From CAZODA01 sp964578485 (GTDB lineage: Bacteria; Bacteroidota; Bacteroidia; Bacteroidales; Marinilabiliaceae), in the NCBI GenBank assembly GCA_964578485.1, contig CAZODA010000019.1, positions 1 to 60,400 of the forward strand: a stretch of 60,400 bases of DNA, in the 5' to 3' direction. The notes below the pieces were generated by a model. The model saw only the letters and a program-made list of their open reading frames with translations. It searched no databases and was not told the DNA's origin. Below, piece after piece: positions 51,692-60,400 of this stretch (within the stretch, counting starts at the first letter, position 1; every line of letters begins with the position of its first letter). The position numbers and the translations under genes are program-made.

Positions 51692-53143
51692 GTGAAAAAA
51701 ATAATTGTGATCAATCATCCTAAAAAATGGAAAATTGATATTCCGGGTGTTGAAGTCATTAGTCCTAAGACCTATCTTACAGATAGCAGTTATGCTCATA
51801 TGAAAGGTTTGAGAATTTTTAATCTTTGCTATGATTATGCATATCAAAAGCGTGGCTATTATGTTTCATTGCTGGCTGAGGCAAGGGGACAAAAAGTAAT
51901 ACCCTCAGTAAAAAACATAATGGATTTAAGAGCCCAAACCATTATTAAATCAATTTCAGAGCAACAAGAAGCATTAATTCAAAAGTCGCTTAAACGTCTT
52001 AAATCCAAAGAGTTTATTCTAAGTGTCTATTTCGGACGAAATGTTTCCCAACAATATGATAAGTTGGCAAAAGAGCTGCACAAGTTATTTCAGGCTCCAT
52101 TTTTACGGGCACGTTTTAATTTTAACGGAAAGAAATGGGAGATTCATTCGGTGCGCACCATATCATTTAAAGAAATTCCTGAACATCACTTACCTTATGT
52201 AGAATCTTATGCTCTTAGTTATTTTTCTCAAAAAAGATATAATCAGATAAAAGTCGAAAAGTATCGTTATGATTTGGCTATTTTAATAAATCCGGAAGAA
52301 ATATCACCGCCCTCAAATAAAAAGGCAATTTCACTTTTTAGTGAGGCAGCCGCTAAGCTTGGTTGTTATGTTGAATTGATAACAAAGGATGATTATCACC
52401 GTTTAGGTGAGTTTGATGCATTATTCATACGTGAAACCACAGCAGTAAATCATCATACCTACCGTATGGCACGTCGTGCTCAAAATGAAGGTCTTGCCGT
52501 TATTGATTCTCCTGATTCAATTTTAAAATGTTGCAATAAAGTTTATCTGGCCGAGTTACTTCAATATTCACATATTCCAACTCCAAAAACTATAATTATT
52601 CATTCTGAAAGACAAAAGAAAATTAATGAACAAATTGGTTTTCCTTGTGTTCTAAAACTGCCTGATTCTTCTTTTTCACAAGGAGTGATAAAAGTTGAAT
52701 CTATAGAAGAAATGAAAATCAAAGTTCATGAAATGATGAAAACATCTGATTTGTTGATCGCCCAAGAGTATTTACCAACTAATTTTGATTGGAGAGTGGG
52801 TGTTCTTGATCAGGAAATTCTATTTGTCTGTAAATACTATATGGCAAAAAATCATTGGCAAATCTATAATTGGCAAAATTCAAGAAAGAATGAAATTAGT
52901 GGTGGTTTTGAAATAATAAAAACAAATGAAGTGCCAAAAGTTATTATAAAAACAGCATTAAAAGCCACCCATTTGTTAGGAAAGGGATTATATGGAGTTG
53001 ATTTGAAGTGTATTAATAAAAAAGCCTATGTTATTGAAATTAATGATAATCCAAATATCGACGCAGGCGTAGAAGACGAGTTGCTCAAGGAAGACTTATA
53101 CCGAATAATAATTGAAAATTTATTAAACATGGTAAACAGTTAA
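51692..53143 (+). CDS. RimK-family ATP-grasp ligase with N-terminal RLAN domain
   Basis: The 483-residue protein starts at GTG. Residues 1 to about 200 form the RimK-like N-terminal (RLAN) domain (KKIIVINHPKKWKIDIPG, VSLLAEARGQKV). About 285-480 is the ATP-grasp domain with PCVLKLPDSSFSQG, LIAQEYLP, FDWRVGVLD and the metal-binding end VIEINDNPNID. ATP-grasp ligases of this type join an amino acid or peptide through its carboxylate. The substrate is unknown. It lies 14 bases before the GCS2 gene and is surely cotranscribed with it. Confidence 0.92.
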   Translation: MKKIIVINHPKKWKIDIPGVEVISPKTYLTDSSYAHMKGLRIFNLCYDYAYQKRGYYVSLLAEARGQKVIPSVKNIMDLRAQTIIKSISEQQEALIQKSLKRLKSKEFILSVYFGRNVSQQYDKLAKELHKLFQAPFLRARFNFNGKKWEIHSVRTISFKEIPEHHLPYVESYALSYFSQKRYNQIKVEKYRYDLAILINPEEISPPSNKKAISLFSEAAAKLGCYVELITKDDYHRLGEFDALFIRETTAVNHHTYRMARRAQNEGLAVIDSPDSILKCCNKVYLAELLQYSHIPTPKTIIIHSERQKKINEQIGFPCVLKLPDSSFSQGVIKVESIEEMKIKVHEMMKTSDLLIAQEYLPTNFDWRVGVLDQEILFVCKYYMAKNHWQIYNWQNSRKNEISGGFEIIKTNEVPKVIIKTALKATHLLGKGLYGVDLKCINKKAYVIEINDNPNIDAGVEDELLKEDLYRIIIENLLNMVNS

Positions 53144-53157
53144 TTACATAAATAGCA

Positions 53158-54393
53158 ATGAAAACAAGGCGTTATGGTTTATTTGAGGCTTATGGTATTG
53201 AGCTTGAGTATATGATTGTGGATCTTGATACTTTAGATGTACGTCCACTCTGTGATATTGTATTGAAGGAGGTTGGTGATAATTTTGTTACTTATTACGA
53301 TAATGGTTTAATTTCTTGGTCGAACGAGTTGGTTAATCATGTTATTGAATTAAAGACCAACGGTCCTGTTTCACATTTCACCGGTCTCGACAATCATTTT
53401 CATAATAATATAATTGAGATTAACTCCATTCTTAAAAAACATAATGCCATGTTATTGCCCGGAGGAGTACATCCATGGATGGATCCATATAAAGAGACTG
53501 TTTTGTGGCAACACGATTTAAATGAAATTTATGAACTTTATAATCGTATTTTCGATTGCAGAGGGCATGGTTGGAGTAATTTGCAAAGTTCACATATTAA
53601 TTTATCTTTTTCTTCGGATGATGAATTTGGACGACTTCATGCAGCTATTCGTTTAATACTTCCTTTAATACCGGCTTTAAGTTCCGGGAGTCCTATTCTT
53701 AATGGAAAAATTACCGGAGTGTCTGACAACCGTCTTGAGGCTTATATTCATAATCAGGATAAAATCCCTTCTCTTGCCGGAATAGTAATTCCCGAAATGG
53801 TCTATTCAGAAGCCGATTATTATCAGTATATATTCGATCCCATAAAAAAAGACATTGAGCCATATAATAATAATGGGATTTTAGATCATCATTTTTTAAA
53901 TTCACGTGGTGCCATAGCTCGTTTCGATAGGGGTGCTATTGAAATTCGGATTCTTGACGTCCAAGAATCCCCTGCTGTTGATATTGCCATTCTTGATTTA
54001 ATTCAGGCTTTGTTAAAACAAATAGTTAATGAAAATTTTATAAGTTATTCTGAGCAAAAAATCTGGAATGAGAAAGATCTTTTTTCTATTTTTTTGTCGC
54101 TTGTTAATCAGGGTGAAAATGCCGTTATCAATAATGAGGATTATTTAAATATTTGGGGTTTAAAATGTAAAAAGGCTAAGGCCTCAGAAGTATGGCAGTT
54201 TTTAATTGAAAAGTCTGAAAAATTTTCACAAAGTTCAAATTATGAAATTATTAAACAAATCGTTCAAAAGGGAAGCTTAAGTACTCGAATAACCAAGGCA
54301 TTAAAAAATAATACATCATATGAAAATCAGAAGAGGGTATTTAGGAAATTGGCAGAATCATTAGAAAACAACGAATTTTTTCTTCCCGATTAA
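53158..54393 (+). CDS. glutamate--cysteine ligase family 2 (GCS2) protein
   Basis: The 411-residue protein has the glutamine-synthetase-like fold of GCS2 with GIELEYMIVD near the start, SSHINLSF in the middle and AIARFDRGAIEIRILDVQ near 260-278. Family members form gamma-glutamyl or related amide bonds using ATP. Directly coupled with an ATP-grasp ligase, it more likely makes a peptide-like metabolite or a protein tag than glutathione. No glutathione synthetase is seen. Confidence 0.88.
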   Translation: MKTRRYGLFEAYGIELEYMIVDLDTLDVRPLCDIVLKEVGDNFVTYYDNGLISWSNELVNHVIELKTNGPVSHFTGLDNHFHNNIIEINSILKKHNAMLLPGGVHPWMDPYKETVLWQHDLNEIYELYNRIFDCRGHGWSNLQSSHINLSFSSDDEFGRLHAAIRLILPLIPALSSGSPILNGKITGVSDNRLEAYIHNQDKIPSLAGIVIPEMVYSEADYYQYIFDPIKKDIEPYNNNGILDHHFLNSRGAIARFDRGAIEIRILDVQESPAVDIAILDLIQALLKQIVNENFISYSEQKIWNEKDLFSIFLSLVNQGENAVINNEDYLNIWGLKCKKAKASEVWQFLIEKSEKFSQSSNYEIIKQIVQKGSLSTRITKALKNNTSYENQKRVFRKLAESLENNEFFLPD

Positions 54394-54460
54394 AAGTTTT
54401 AGCTATATTAAAATAATAATTTTTATTAGTGAATTCAAAAAATCGTAAATAGTTAAAAGC

Positions 54461-55396
54461 ATGGACTTTTCGTGGGGTCATCAAAAGAGATACAATGATT
54501 ATGGAAAATATATACGTAAAGAATTTAACGGTTATGTTCAAAAATTATCCCTTAATGCCGGTTTTACCTGTCCAAATCGGGATGGTACTTTAGGGTATGG
54601 AGGTTGTACTTTTTGTAACAATAAGGCATTTAATCCTTCTTATTGTCAATCAGATATAAGTATTGTAGAGCAATTAAAATCAGGAATAAAGTTTTTTAGG
54701 AAAAATAATAAGCTAAGTTCATTTTTAGCATATTTTCAAGCTTATACCAATAGCTATGGTGAACTTTCTAAATTAAAAACTCTTTATGAACAGGCATTAA
54801 ATTATAAGGATATTTGTGGATTGATAATTGGAACTCGTCCTGATTGTATTTCTAATGAGTTAGTTGAATATTTCACACATTTAAAGGATACAACTTATTT
54901 AGTGATAGAATTGGGCATTGAATCTACCTTAGATAAAACTTTAAAAAATGTTAACCGTGGTCACAATTATCGCATTGCAAAAGAAATGGTGAATCGTTTG
55001 GCTGATGCCGGTATATTGGTTGGAGCTCATTTAATCTTAGGACTTCCCGGTGAAACAAAAAATGATATGCTTTCACATGCAAGAGAAATATCGAAATTAC
55101 CTATTCATTTTCTTAAAATTCACCAGCTTCAGTATATAAAAGGTTCAATATTAGGATCTGAATATGAAAAAGACCCATCTCTATACAAGGTTTTTGAGCT
55201 TGATGAGTATATAAATCTTGTTATTGACTTTTTGGAGCTTATCCGTCCTGATATTGTAATGGAAAGGTTTGCAAGTGAATCCCCATCCGGACTATTACTT
55301 GCTCCGGCTTGGGGACTAAAGAATTCAGAACTTGTTCATAAAATTGAACTGCGGATGGAAGAGAGAAAAACCTGGCAAGGCAGGCTTTATTCTTAA
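54461..55396 (+). CDS. TIGR01212 family radical SAM protein (YhcC-like)
   Basis: The 311-residue protein has the radical SAM cysteines C37, C49 and C52 (CPNRDGTLGYGGCTFC) and a TIM barrel with LVIELGIEST and HLILGLPGET. This spacing (C-x11-C-x2-C) is typical of TIGR01212. The function is uncertain; tRNA or cofactor modification has been suggested for relatives. It is 67 bases after the GCS2 gene on the same strand. It may be part of the same transcript, but family members are widespread without it. Confidence 0.9.
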   Translation: MDFSWGHQKRYNDYGKYIRKEFNGYVQKLSLNAGFTCPNRDGTLGYGGCTFCNNKAFNPSYCQSDISIVEQLKSGIKFFRKNNKLSSFLAYFQAYTNSYGELSKLKTLYEQALNYKDICGLIIGTRPDCISNELVEYFTHLKDTTYLVIELGIESTLDKTLKNVNRGHNYRIAKEMVNRLADAGILVGAHLILGLPGETKNDMLSHAREISKLPIHFLKIHQLQYIKGSILGSEYEKDPSLYKVFELDEYINLVIDFLELIRPDIVMERFASESPSGLLLAPAWGLKNSELVHKIELRMEERKTWQGRLYS

Positions 55397-56154
55397 ATAT
55401 TTTCAGCTTCTTTTGATCCGAACACACGTTTTATAATTTCAGTAGTTCTTGCTAAGGGATCTGTTCTAATTTTTCCCTCTTCAACAGCGAGTTTAAGGAA
55501 AAGGCCATCTAAGGCTTTATTAGTTAAATATTCATCTAATTTTATATTAACAGGATTGAAACCTGCTACTCGACCTACGGCAGAATTTGCAAGCTTATTC
55601 CATTCCGAAGTTAATGATTGCCAAGTTTCATTGGCAGACACCCCTGCAACCAGGTTTTGATTTAAGGAGTTTTCAATTTTTGGCTGATAGAGTTTAAATA
55701 ATTGCCGGTAACTTGTATTCTTTAGATACTGTGTAGCAGCATCTTTGTCTCCCTTTAGAATAGCAAAACCATCCTGAATCGTCATTTGGGTAATTGCATT
55801 GACAAAAATGGGAGTTACTTCTTTTGCGGCATTTTCTGCCGAGCGGTTAATTCTTAAAATAAGATCTTCAAGTAACTGATCACCACCGGGTATCCTATGC
55901 AGATTTTCGGTAATTACAGAAGCTTCAGGTGGAAGCAAGATTTTTACTAACTCATCTTTATAATATCCATCAATTTTGGATAAGGTAGCAGACGCAGAGT
56001 TAGTACCAACTTTTAAAGCATCTTTCAGACCGGAAACCACTTCGGTTTGTGTTAAAGGCCTATCTTTATCAATTCCCTGTAATACCTGAGCTAACTCTGC
56101 ACAACCTGAAATAAGCAAGGCACTTAAGAATAGCAGTTTAACGTATTTTTTCAT
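55393..56154 (-). CDS. DUF4197 family lipoprotein
   Basis: The 253-residue product has a lipobox (LISGC, Cys18) and the DUF4197 pattern with TQTEVVSGLKDALKVGTNSA near 37-56 and a helical body. The function is unknown. Its stop codon overlaps that of the convergent radical SAM gene (TTAA shared at 55393-55396). Bases 56155-56377 beyond its start show no other gene. Confidence 0.9.
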   Translation of the reverse strand: MKKYVKLLFLSALLISGCAELAQVLQGIDKDRPLTQTEVVSGLKDALKVGTNSASATLSKIDGYYKDELVKILLPPEASVITENLHRIPGGDQLLEDLILRINRSAENAAKEVTPIFVNAITQMTIQDGFAILKGDKDAATQYLKNTSYRQLFKLYQPKIENSLNQNLVAGVSANETWQSLTSEWNKLANSAVGRVAGFNPVNIKLDEYLTNKALDGLFLKLAVEEGKIRTDPLARTTEIIKRVFGSKEAENI

Positions 56155-56337
56155 AACAGCAAATTAGTTTTGTAATATGGAAATAATACTTATTCTCTGA
56201 CATTAAAATTTGCAAACAAATTTTTCCAAAGATTATTTTTTCTTTCGAAATATAATAAAATTATGACTTAAAATGTTTTTTGATCAAAAAATGTTGACTA
56301 TTTAATATAATCTGATATCATTAACTAATATTTTTTT

Positions 56338-56345
56338 TATATTTG
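56338..56345 (+). promoter_or_regulatory. candidate promoter -7 box of the zapB-like/zapA genes
   Basis: TATATTTG matches TAnnTTTG, 33 bases before ATG 56378. No clear -33 box is visible. Confidence 0.4.
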
Positions 56346-56377
56346 ACAATATTATTTTGTAGGTGAATTATTAAATC

Positions 56378-56671
56378 ATGGTTAATCCAAATATAGATCT
56401 GATAGTTAAATTAGAAGAAAAGATTGATCGCTTAGTTGAGAAATATCAAGCCGAAAAAGAAGAGAATTTAATGATGCAAAATAGGCTTTCGCAATTGACT
56501 GATCAGTTGGAAGAGGCTTCTCAATCTTATTCATCTCTTGAAGATCGTTTTGATAAATTAAAGATATCTAAAACTTTAGAGGTGTCAGGTGAAGATGTTC
56601 GTGACACAAAGATGCGGATTAACCAGTTAGTGCGGGAAATTGATAAGTGCATAGCTCTTTTGAATCGTTAA
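56378..56671 (+). CDS. short coiled-coil protein, ZapB-like
   Basis: The 97-residue protein is almost wholly coiled coil (KLEEKIDRLVEKYQAEKEE and heptads to about 90). It lies 9 bases before zapA. Size, structure and place suggest a divisome partner of ZapA like ZapB of gammaproteobacteria, but sequence similarity is not demonstrated and coiled coils are hard to assign. Confidence 0.75.
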   Translation: MVNPNIDLIVKLEEKIDRLVEKYQAEKEENLMMQNRLSQLTDQLEEASQSYSSLEDRFDKLKISKTLEVSGEDVRDTKMRINQLVREIDKCIALLNR

Positions 56672-56680
56672 TGACTTAAT

Positions 56681-56971
56681 ATGGATAACAAACTTTCTAT
56701 ACGTGTAAATGTTGCTGACCGATTTTATCCCTTACGTGTTGATCGAGAGGATGAGGAGAAAATTCGTGAAGCTGCGAAGTTGATTAACGATAAGGTATTA
56801 CAGTATAAGCAGCGATATAATGATAAAGATGTTCAGGATTTTTTAGCCATGGCAGCATTGCAATTTGTAATTAAGAATTTAGAAATGGAGCAAAGCCATA
56901 ATGTAGAGCCTGTAATTGAGGCTATTTCATTATTGGATCAAAAGCTTGAACAGTATTTGAAAGAGAGTTAG
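56681..56971 (+). CDS. zapA: cell division protein ZapA
   Basis: The 96-residue protein has the ZapA start (KLSIRVNVADRFYPLRV), the alpha-helical I-x-x-A-A-x-L-I-N-D-K pattern and a C-terminal coiled coil. It cross-links FtsZ filaments at the septum. It follows the coiled-coil gene by 9 bases. A structured RNA candidate follows it, then rny. Confidence 0.92.
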   Translation: MDNKLSIRVNVADRFYPLRVDREDEEKIREAAKLINDKVLQYKQRYNDKDVQDFLAMAALQFVIKNLEMEQSHNVEPVIEAISLLDQKLEQYLKES

Positions 56972-57001
56972 CGTTTATTTTTTTATAGGGACATTGTTTT
57001 C

Positions 57002-57080
57002 CGCATTTTTTTCCTGAGTTTACAGTAGTTATTCTGCTGTAAAATAATCACTTACAACAGGGAAAGAATGCGTTTTTTTA
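57002..57080 (+). ncRNA. structured RNA candidate between zapA and rny (6S-like or complex terminator)
   Basis: An outer 15-bp stem (57002-57016 with 57058-57072, two G-T pairs) encloses a 7-bp inner hairpin (57019-57025 with 57037-57043). The two are separated by 2 bases on the left and 14 bases on the right. A T run (57073-57079) follows. A long rod with an asymmetric central bulge beside zapA recalls 6S RNA, and a 6S-Flavo family exists in Bacteroidota. The element is shorter than usual 6S RNA, so it may only be the zapA terminator. Confidence 0.5.
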
Positions 57081-57108
57081 TTATATACTAACAACTTAAA
57101 TTATTGTA

Positions 57109-58638
57109 ATGACTATATTATTATTGATATTGGCTTTAATTATTGGTGGTTTTATGACTTGGGTCATAATTTTTACCGCCTTTAAGACACGGTCGCGAAG
57201 GGTAATACAGGAAGCCGAAGTGGAGGCTGAAATAATCAAAAAAGAAAAGATACTTCAGGCCAAGGATAAGTTTTTGCAACTAAAAGCAGAACATGAAAAA
57301 GAGATTAACAGTCGTAATTCACGTATGTTGAATCTTGAAAATAAAATCCGGCAAAAAGAAACTGCTTTTTCTCAACGTATGGAGGATTATCATCGTAAGA
57401 AAAAGGAGCTTGACACCATCAGGGAGAATTTAAGTTCTCAATTGGAATTAGTTGAAAGGAAAAATGAAGAACTTGATAAGTTACACAGGCAACAAATTAC
57501 TCAGCTTGAATCTATTTCCGGTATTTCGGGTGAGGAAGCAAAAGAACTGTTAATGGAATCACTTAAATCTGAAGCCAAATCCGAAGCTATGTCATATATG
57601 AATGATGTAATGGATGAGGCAAGGATTAATGCTGCAAAAGAGGCCAAGCGTATAGTAATAAATACTATCCAACGTGTATCAACTGAAACTGCCATTGAGA
57701 ATTCTGTTACTATATTTCATATTGATTCGGATGAGATCAAAGGTAGAATAATTGGTCGCGAGGGTCGAAATATTAGAGCTCTGGAGGCAGCAACGGGGGT
57801 TGAAATAATTGTTGATGACACTCCCGAGGCCATTGTTCTTTCTGCTTTTGATCCTATGCGTAGAGAAATTGCGCGCTTAGCTCTTCATCAGTTGGTTACT
57901 GATGGGCGCATTCATCCTGCAAGAATTGAAGAGGTTGTAAACAAAGTTAAAAAGCAGGTTGAAGAGGAGGTTATCGAAACAGGAAAAAGGACATCCATTG
58001 ATCTTGGTGTTCATGGTTTACACCCTGAACTTATTAAATTGATTGGTAAGATGAAGTATCGTTCTTCTTATGGTCAAAATTTATTACAGCATAGCAGGGA
58101 GACAGCAAATCTTAGTGCAATAATGGCTTCCGAACTCGGATTAAACAATAAGCGCGCAAAAAGAGCCGGTTTGTTGCATGATATTGGTAAAGTTTCCGAT
58201 GAGGATCCTGAACTTCCACACGCAATTCTGGGTATGAAGCTTGCTGAAAAATATAAGGAAAAGGCCGATATAGTAAATGCCATAGGAGCTCATCATGATG
58301 AAATTGAAATGACTACACTTATAGCACCTATTATTCAGGTTTGTGATGCTATTTCAGGAGCTCGACCCGGTGCACGTCGCGAAGTTGTAGAAGCCTACAT
58401 TAAACGTTTAAAAGATCTGGAAAGTCTCGCACTTAGTTATCCCGGAGTATTAAAAACCTATGCTATTCAAGCCGGGCGTGAATTGAGAGTTATAGTAGGA
58501 AGTGAAAAAGTATCTGATAAAGAAGCAGAAAAGCTTTCACTCGATATTGCCTCAAAAATTCAAACAGAAATGACCTATCCCGGCCAAGTTAAAATTACGG
58601 TAATAAGGGAAACACGGGCAATTAATTATGCCAAATAA
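57109..58638 (+). CDS. rny: ribonuclease Y
   Basis: The 509-residue membrane-anchored endonuclease starts mRNA decay. One N-terminal helix (about 1-22) is followed by a long coiled coil (about 30-190), a KH domain with GRIIGREGRNIRALE, and an HD domain with LLHDIGK near 356 and HHDE near 400. Length is normal. The ATG is 29 bases beyond the T run of the structured element. Confidence 0.96.
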   Translation: MTILLLILALIIGGFMTWVIIFTAFKTRSRRVIQEAEVEAEIIKKEKILQAKDKFLQLKAEHEKEINSRNSRMLNLENKIRQKETAFSQRMEDYHRKKKELDTIRENLSSQLELVERKNEELDKLHRQQITQLESISGISGEEAKELLMESLKSEAKSEAMSYMNDVMDEARINAAKEAKRIVINTIQRVSTETAIENSVTIFHIDSDEIKGRIIGREGRNIRALEAATGVEIIVDDTPEAIVLSAFDPMRREIARLALHQLVTDGRIHPARIEEVVNKVKKQVEEEVIETGKRTSIDLGVHGLHPELIKLIGKMKYRSSYGQNLLQHSRETANLSAIMASELGLNNKRAKRAGLLHDIGKVSDEDPELPHAILGMKLAEKYKEKADIVNAIGAHHDEIEMTTLIAPIIQVCDAISGARPGARREVVEAYIKRLKDLESLALSYPGVLKTYAIQAGRELRVIVGSEKVSDKEAEKLSLDIASKIQTEMTYPGQVKITVIRETRAINYAK

Positions 58639-58687
58639 TTTTTATTTTTTTACAGCTTTTCCTCTTTAGGATTTATTTTTTTATTTG

Positions 58688-59671
58688 ATGAGTAAGATTC
58701 AAAATTCAAAAGTATTAGTTACCGGTGGTGCCGGTTTTATTGGTTCAAACCTTATTGATACTTTATTGCAGCAAGAAAATCGGGTTGTTTGCCTTGATAA
58801 TTTTTCCACAGGAAAAATTGAGAATATAGAACATCATAAAAATAACCCTTATTTTACTCTGATAGAAGGAGATATACGTGATTTAACCACTTGTCGAAAA
58901 GCAATGGCCGGTGCTGAGCTTGTTCTTCATCAGGCTGCTTTAGGTTCTGTTCCCAGGTCTATTGATGATCCATTAACTTCCAACGAAGTTAATGTATCCG
59001 GATTTCTAAATATTTTAGTTGCCGCTCGTGATGCAGGAATTAAAAGGGTAGTATATGCTGCCAGCAGCTCCACTTATGGTGATTCTTTACAGTTGCCAAA
59101 AGTTGAAGACCGGATTGGTAATCCTTTGTCGCCTTATGCTGTCACGAAATATGTAAATGAACTTTATGCTTCTGTTTTTTCTCAGATTTACGGATTAGAG
59201 CTGGTTGGTTTGCGTTATTTCAATGTATTTGGTCCAAGGCAAGACCCGCATGGTGCCTATGCTGCAGTAATCCCTTTATTTATCAAATCATTTATCAATC
59301 ATATTCCGCCACGTATTAATGGCGACGGGAGTTTTTCAAGAGATTTTACTTATGTTGCCAATGTTGTGAATGCTAATCAGCTGGCAGCTACTGCTTCATC
59401 TTCGCAAGCAATTAATACAGTTTATAATGTAGCCTGTGGAGAAAGGATTACTTTAAATGAATTAGTTGATACCTTACGTAATTTACTTGTTCAATTTGAT
59501 CCTGAAATAGAAACTATCAAAGCTGAATATGGCCCGATTAGAAAGGGTGATGTTCCTCATTCGCAGGCATCAATTGAAAAAGCACAAAAGCTCCTTCAAT
59601 ATCATCCCTCTCATTTGTTTAGGGATGGTTTAAAGGAGGCTATAAGTTGGTATTGGGGGAATTTAAAATAA
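58688..59671 (+). CDS. UDP-GlcNAc 4-epimerase (WbpP/TviC-like)
   Basis: The 327-residue extended short-chain dehydrogenase has the NAD motif TGGAGFIGS (12-20), the group signature HQAALGSVPRSI and the catalytic pattern SPYAVTK (Tyr and Lys). The ring-substrate region resembles WbpP and TviC, which interconvert UDP-GlcNAc and UDP-GalNAc (or their uronic acids). ATG 58688 is preferred over TTG 58685. It opens what looks like a polysaccharide cluster that continues outside the window with gmd. Confidence 0.88.
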   Translation: MSKIQNSKVLVTGGAGFIGSNLIDTLLQQENRVVCLDNFSTGKIENIEHHKNNPYFTLIEGDIRDLTTCRKAMAGAELVLHQAALGSVPRSIDDPLTSNEVNVSGFLNILVAARDAGIKRVVYAASSSTYGDSLQLPKVEDRIGNPLSPYAVTKYVNELYASVFSQIYGLELVGLRYFNVFGPRQDPHGAYAAVIPLFIKSFINHIPPRINGDGSFSRDFTYVANVVNANQLAATASSSQAINTVYNVACGERITLNELVDTLRNLLVQFDPEIETIKAEYGPIRKGDVPHSQASIEKAQKLLQYHPSHLFRDGLKEAISWYWGNLK

Positions 59672-59700
59672 TAATTAGAATCGATTAAAATTAATACATT

Positions 59701-60400
59701 ATGGCAAAAACAGCTTTGATTTCCGGTGTCACAGGGCAGGATGGCGCTTATTTGTCGGAATATCTTTTAAAAAAAGGATATAATGTTCATGGTATCAAAC
59801 GTCGGTCTTCGTTATTCAATACCGAACGGATAGATCATATTTATCAAGATCCTCATACTGAAAATCGAAATTTCACTTTGCATTATGGTGATTTAACTGA
59901 TTCAACAAATTTAATTCGTATCATTCAGGAAACGCAACCCGATGAGATTTATAATCTTGCTGCTATGTCGCATGTTAGCGTCAGCTTTGATACTCCAGAA
60001 TATACTGCAAATGCTGATGGCATAGGTACTTTAAGATTTTTGGAGGCAATACGTCTTTTAGGATTGACTGAAAAAACTCGATTTTATCAGGCTTCTACCA
60101 GTGAATTATATGGTTTGGTTCAGGAAGTTCCTCAGAACGAAAAAACTCCATTTTATCCACGTTCTCCTTATGGTGTTGCAAAGCTTTATGGATACTGGAT
60201 CACAGTAAATTATCGTGAAGCTTACAATATTTATGCCTGTAATGGCATTTTGTTTAATCATGAATCTCCTATTAGGGGGGAAACTTTTGTAACCAGAAAA
60301 ATTACAAGAGCTGTTGCAAGGATAAGTTTAGGATTACAGGATAAGCTTTATTTGGGTAATCTTTCGGCTCAACGCGACTGGGGGCATGCAAAAGATTATG
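59701..60400 (+). CDS. gmd: GDP-mannose 4,6-dehydratase, partial (runs off the window)
   Basis: The first 233 codons are present, and the 3' end lies beyond the window. The start MAKTALISGVTGQDGAYLSE has the G-x-T-G-Q-D-G NADP motif. STSELYG and YGVAKLYGYW carry the catalytic residues, and ACNGILFNHESP and RKITRA follow. It makes GDP-4-keto-6-deoxy-D-mannose, the precursor of GDP-fucose and related sugars. It follows the epimerase gene by 29 bases. Confidence 0.97.
   Translation, partial: MAKTALISGVTGQDGAYLSEYLLKKGYNVHGIKRRSSLFNTERIDHIYQDPHTENRNFTLHYGDLTDSTNLIRIIQETQPDEIYNLAAMSHVSVSFDTPEYTANADGIGTLRFLEAIRLLGLTEKTRFYQASTSELYGLVQEVPQNEKTPFYPRSPYGVAKLYGYWITVNYREAYNIYACNGILFNHESPIRGETFVTRKITRAVARISLGLQDKLYLGNLSAQRDWGHAKDY

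Noticed and set aside
1..60400. Prophage, IS elements, tRNA, rRNA or a defence island
   Set aside because: No integrase, transposase, restriction or toxin genes and no tRNA-like cloverleaf were seen in the gaps. The window is dominated by housekeeping genes.

Overview
The window is a low-GC chromosomal segment of a member of the Bacteroidota, probably Bacteroidales/Marinilabiliales. The evidence is the gene set (PPi-dependent phosphofructokinase, a family of DUF proteins typical of the phylum, RmlACD, GH51/GH78/GH28 glycosidases, SiaB/SiaC, ZapA next to RNase Y), promoters of the TAnnTTTG type and the near absence of Shine-Dalgarno sequences. I see no phage, plasmid, IS element, tRNA, rRNA or CRISPR array. 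Most of the window is housekeeping DNA with some accessory pieces.

Layout. 0-4.8 kb: a DUF6448 protein and two secreted glycosidases (GH51 arabinofuranosidase, GH78-like). 5-8.6 kb: an operon of a membrane-anchored unknown, DUF3822 and rsmD, divergent from a RecD-like helicase. 8.6-9.15 kb: a gene-free island of palindromes and short tandem repeats. 9.1-14.4 kb: a minus-strand nucleotide-sugar operon (uxs, rmlA, rmlC, rmlD, phosphohexomutase) without rmlB. 14.7-18.2 kb: ribosomal protein S1 with a long acidic N-terminus, a STAS protein and RNase Z. 18.3-20 kb: a GH28 pectinase-like enzyme. 20-25.6 kb: an unusual GMP synthetase without its glutaminase cysteine and without a normal start codon, an S41 protease, PnuC, a NadR-like kinase and serine acetyltransferase. 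25.7-26.7 kb: a SiaB kinase/SiaC pair. 26.8-30.4 kb: an ABCG-like transporter with an N-terminal TerB-like region and a small secreted protein.

30.9-34.4 kb: ClpB, then an Hpt/STAS pair. 34.5-41.3 kb: GcvT, a 34-codon small ORF, and the serine cluster serC, serA, DUF1015, YggS and a DHOD-like protein. 41.4-42.9 kb: a lipoprotein of unknown function and a second copy of the small secreted protein. 43-46.7 kb: UvrA and an ECF sigma factor. 47-51.4 kb: a glycosyltransferase, PPi-PFK, an Rrf2 regulator and RsmE. 51.5-54.4 kb: an amidoligase cassette made of a RimK/RLAN ATP-grasp enzyme and a GCS2 ligase, preceded by the truncated first 43 codons of a C39-like peptidase. 54.4-60.4 kb: a TIGR01212 radical SAM protein, a DUF4197 lipoprotein, a ZapB-like protein, ZapA, a structured RNA candidate, RNase Y, a UDP-GlcNAc 4-epimerase and the start of gmd, which runs off the window.

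Best candidates for something new: the amidoligase cassette with its decayed peptidase, the cysteine-less GMP synthetase, the structured RNA between zapA and rny, the 34-codon ORF before serC, and the two-copy secreted protein family. All function calls come from reading motifs. No database search was run.
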